A stretch of 6,836 nucleotides of DNA from an uncultured Sphingomonadaceae bacterium (GTDB lineage Bacteria > Pseudomonadota > Alphaproteobacteria > Sphingomonadales > Sphingomonadaceae). Under the pieces are notes generated by a model. The model did not search any database and was not told the origin of the DNA. It saw nothing but the letters and a program-made list of their open reading frames with translations. How positions within the stretch are numbered: position 1 is the first letter of the stretch; each line of letters begins with the position of its first letter. Made by a program: the position numbers and the translations under genes. The DNA is taken from contig CAKZSF010000326.1 in assembly GCA_937920575.1 (NCBI GenBank), positions 1 through 6,836 of the forward strand, read 5' to 3'. This document shows positions 6,057 to 6,836 of this stretch, piece by piece.

Positions 6057-6254
6057 GTGGATGAAGAACAACTGCGCAAGCGCCTTTCGGTCTTGCAAAT
6101 CGAACATCGTGATCTGGATGCAGCGATTGCGGCGCTGACCGAAGCGGGATCATTTGACCAATTGCAGATTGCCCGGCTGAAGAAGCGAAAGCTGGCGCTC
6201 AAGGATCAAATCAGTCAGATCGAAGACTACCTGCTGCCTGATATTATCGCCTGA
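6057..6254 (+). CDS. second DUF465-family small protein
   Basis: This encodes a 65-aa charged, mainly helical protein that resembles the divergent DUF465 protein most clearly in its second helix (LKKRKLALKDQI against LKKRKLRIKEEL). The first helix reads LRKRLSVLQIEHRDLDAAI, and the protein ends LPDIIA. The start chosen is the GTG at 6057, preceded by AAAGGG with an 8-nt gap; the product then begins directly before the first helix. The frame remains open back to a GTG at 5979, but those extra 26 residues (with a cysteine and no helical pattern) do not look like family sequence and lack a ribosome site. It reads in the same direction as the rcdA-like gene 145 bp downstream. The molecular function is unknown. 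Confidence 0.82.
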   Translation: MDEEQLRKRLSVLQIEHRDLDAAIAALTEAGSFDQLQIARLKKRKLALKDQISQIEDYLLPDIIA

Positions 6255-6325
6255 GAACGCGGTTAACGTTCAGCGCTCTTGGCACAACCCACCTGACCAA
6301 AACCCTAAGCGTTCCGCGATGGGAC

Positions 6326-6333
6326 ATGGTTAA
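6326..6333 (-). promoter_or_regulatory. candidate CtrA half-site upstream of the rcdA-like gene
   Basis: ATGGTTAA on the plus strand is TTAACCAT on the minus strand, the CtrA-type half motif described for Caulobacter flagellar and cell-cycle promoters. A second GGTTAA (TTAACC on the other strand) is at 6261-6266. The full TTAA-N7-TTAA consensus is not present. An 8-bp match can arise by chance; the position before an RcdA-family gene, whose Caulobacter relative belongs to the CtrA circuit, raises its interest. Confidence 0.4.
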
Positions 6334-6374
6334 TATGCTTGCGGAGAAACCGTGACGTGCCCTCGCAAAGGTGT

Positions 6375-6389
6375 ATGCGCCTAGTCTAG
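6375..6389 (+). other. possible 4-codon leader ORF before the rcdA-like gene
   Basis: ATG CGC CTA GTC TAG follows an AAAGG ending 4 nt upstream and ends 10 nt before the rcdA-like ATG, which itself has no Shine-Dalgarno. Ribosomes stopping here could re-initiate at 6400. So short an ORF can easily occur by chance. Confidence 0.2.
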
Positions 6390-6399
6390 CGACTAACCC

Positions 6400-6836
6400 A
6401 TGATTGAGCCGACAGACATAAACCGACAGATCGTCGAGAGCCTCTACAGCGAGGCGTTGGACTTGTCCGACGCCATTCGCGATGCGTTCGAACTGTCTGG
6501 TCGGATGGAGATCGCCTCGCACCAGAACGAGTTGGCGCAGCAGGCGATGTCTGCTGAATCGCTGCGCACCACTACGCGGATGATGCATGCGCTAGCGTGG
6601 CTGCTCAACCAACGCGCCTATCTGCGCGGGGAAATGAGCGAATTTCAACTCCGCCGGCACGGGCGGCTGCCTGCACAACCCGCATCGCCCAATCCGCAAC
6701 AGATGCAGTATCTCAGCCCGCAAATCTGCGAATTGGTTGAGGCGAGCCAAGCTTTCTATCAGCGCATTCAGCGGCTCGACACCGCTTGGCGCGCGCGCTT
6801 TGCGATGCAGCCCAGCGCGGTCGACCGCGTAAGAGC
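6400..6836 (+). CDS. rcdA: DUF1465 / RcdA-like protease adaptor, 3' truncated by window
   Basis: Translation from the ATG at 6400 gives 145 residues without a stop to the window edge, so the C-terminus is missing. It matches the alphaproteobacterial DUF1465 family, which includes RcdA of Caulobacter, an adaptor that helps ClpXP degrade CtrA and other substrates during the cell cycle. The first helix reads VESLYSEALDLSDAIRDAF (about 12-30). The core ESLRTTTRMMHALAWLLNQRA (about 53-73) is the strongest family signature and is followed by RGEMSEFQLRRHGRL. A later helix, ICELVEASQAFYQRIQRLDTAWRARF, completes a predicted three-helix bundle. An in-frame TAA at 6394-6396 makes 6400 the first possible ATG. 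No Shine-Dalgarno precedes it, so it may be leaderless or translationally coupled. A CtrA-type half-site lies 66 bp upstream. The family is clear; adaptor activity in this organism is inferred. Confidence 0.88.
   Translation, partial: MIEPTDINRQIVESLYSEALDLSDAIRDAFELSGRMEIASHQNELAQQAMSAESLRTTTRMMHALAWLLNQRAYLRGEMSEFQLRRHGRLPAQPASPNPQQMQYLSPQICELVEASQAFYQRIQRLDTAWRARFAMQPSAVDRVR

Noticed and set aside
6255..6271. GAACG/CGTTC hairpin just after the plus-strand DUF465 stop as a terminator
   Set aside because: Only 5 bp of stem with a 7-nt loop and no T-run follows.
6244..6588. 114-codon minus-strand frame opposite the rcdA-like gene
   Set aside because: It covers the DUF1465 core on the other strand and the promoter region; the plus-strand protein is a clear family member.

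Overview
The window looks like a core chromosomal segment of an alphaproteobacterium, most likely a sphingomonad (Erythrobacteraceae-like). This is inferred from protein resemblance: a DUF1465/RcdA-type protein, two small DUF465 proteins, a PtsP with a GAF domain, a CpoB/YbgF-type protein with paired cysteines, and an L,D-transpeptidase with an SHGCVGMP active-site block. Base composition is moderately GC-rich and even throughout. I see no tRNA, rRNA, insertion sequence, CRISPR array or phage gene.

Layout. Positions 1-264 (+) hold the 3' end of a secreted L,D-transpeptidase. It converges, with an 18-bp gap, on five genes all on the minus strand. In transcription order these are a 51-aa DUF465 protein (5866-5711), ptsP (5625-3358), a RodZ-like HTH/membrane protein (3217-2393), a CpoB/YbgF-like periplasmic protein (2266-1319) and tilS (1437-283). 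To the right, on the plus strand, lie a second DUF465 protein (6057-6254) and an rcdA-like DUF1465 gene that starts at 6400 and runs off the edge. The two DUF465 genes are divergent, and the ~190 bp between their starts contains several inverted repeats. No gene-free stretch exceeds 300 bases.

How the genes relate. Three products concern the envelope: the L,D-transpeptidase (peptidoglycan cross-links), the RodZ-like protein (MreB/cell shape) and CpoB (septal wall synthesis and Tol-Pal coordination). PtsP is enzyme I of the nitrogen phosphotransferase system and senses nutrient state. TilS makes the lysidine-modified tRNA needed to read AUA codons. The rcdA-like gene points to regulated proteolysis in the CtrA cell-cycle circuit, and a CtrA-type half-site lies in its upstream region. 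Gaps of 85, 140 and 126 bp separate the first four minus-strand genes, so they may be separate transcription units; cpoB and tilS overlap and are almost certainly co-transcribed.

I did not find a clearly new multigene system. The points most worth a second look are the tilS start (a 119-nt overlap with cpoB or an AUU start), the repeats between the divergent DUF465 genes, and the leader of the rcdA-like gene (CtrA-type motif, no Shine-Dalgarno, a 4-codon mini-ORF).
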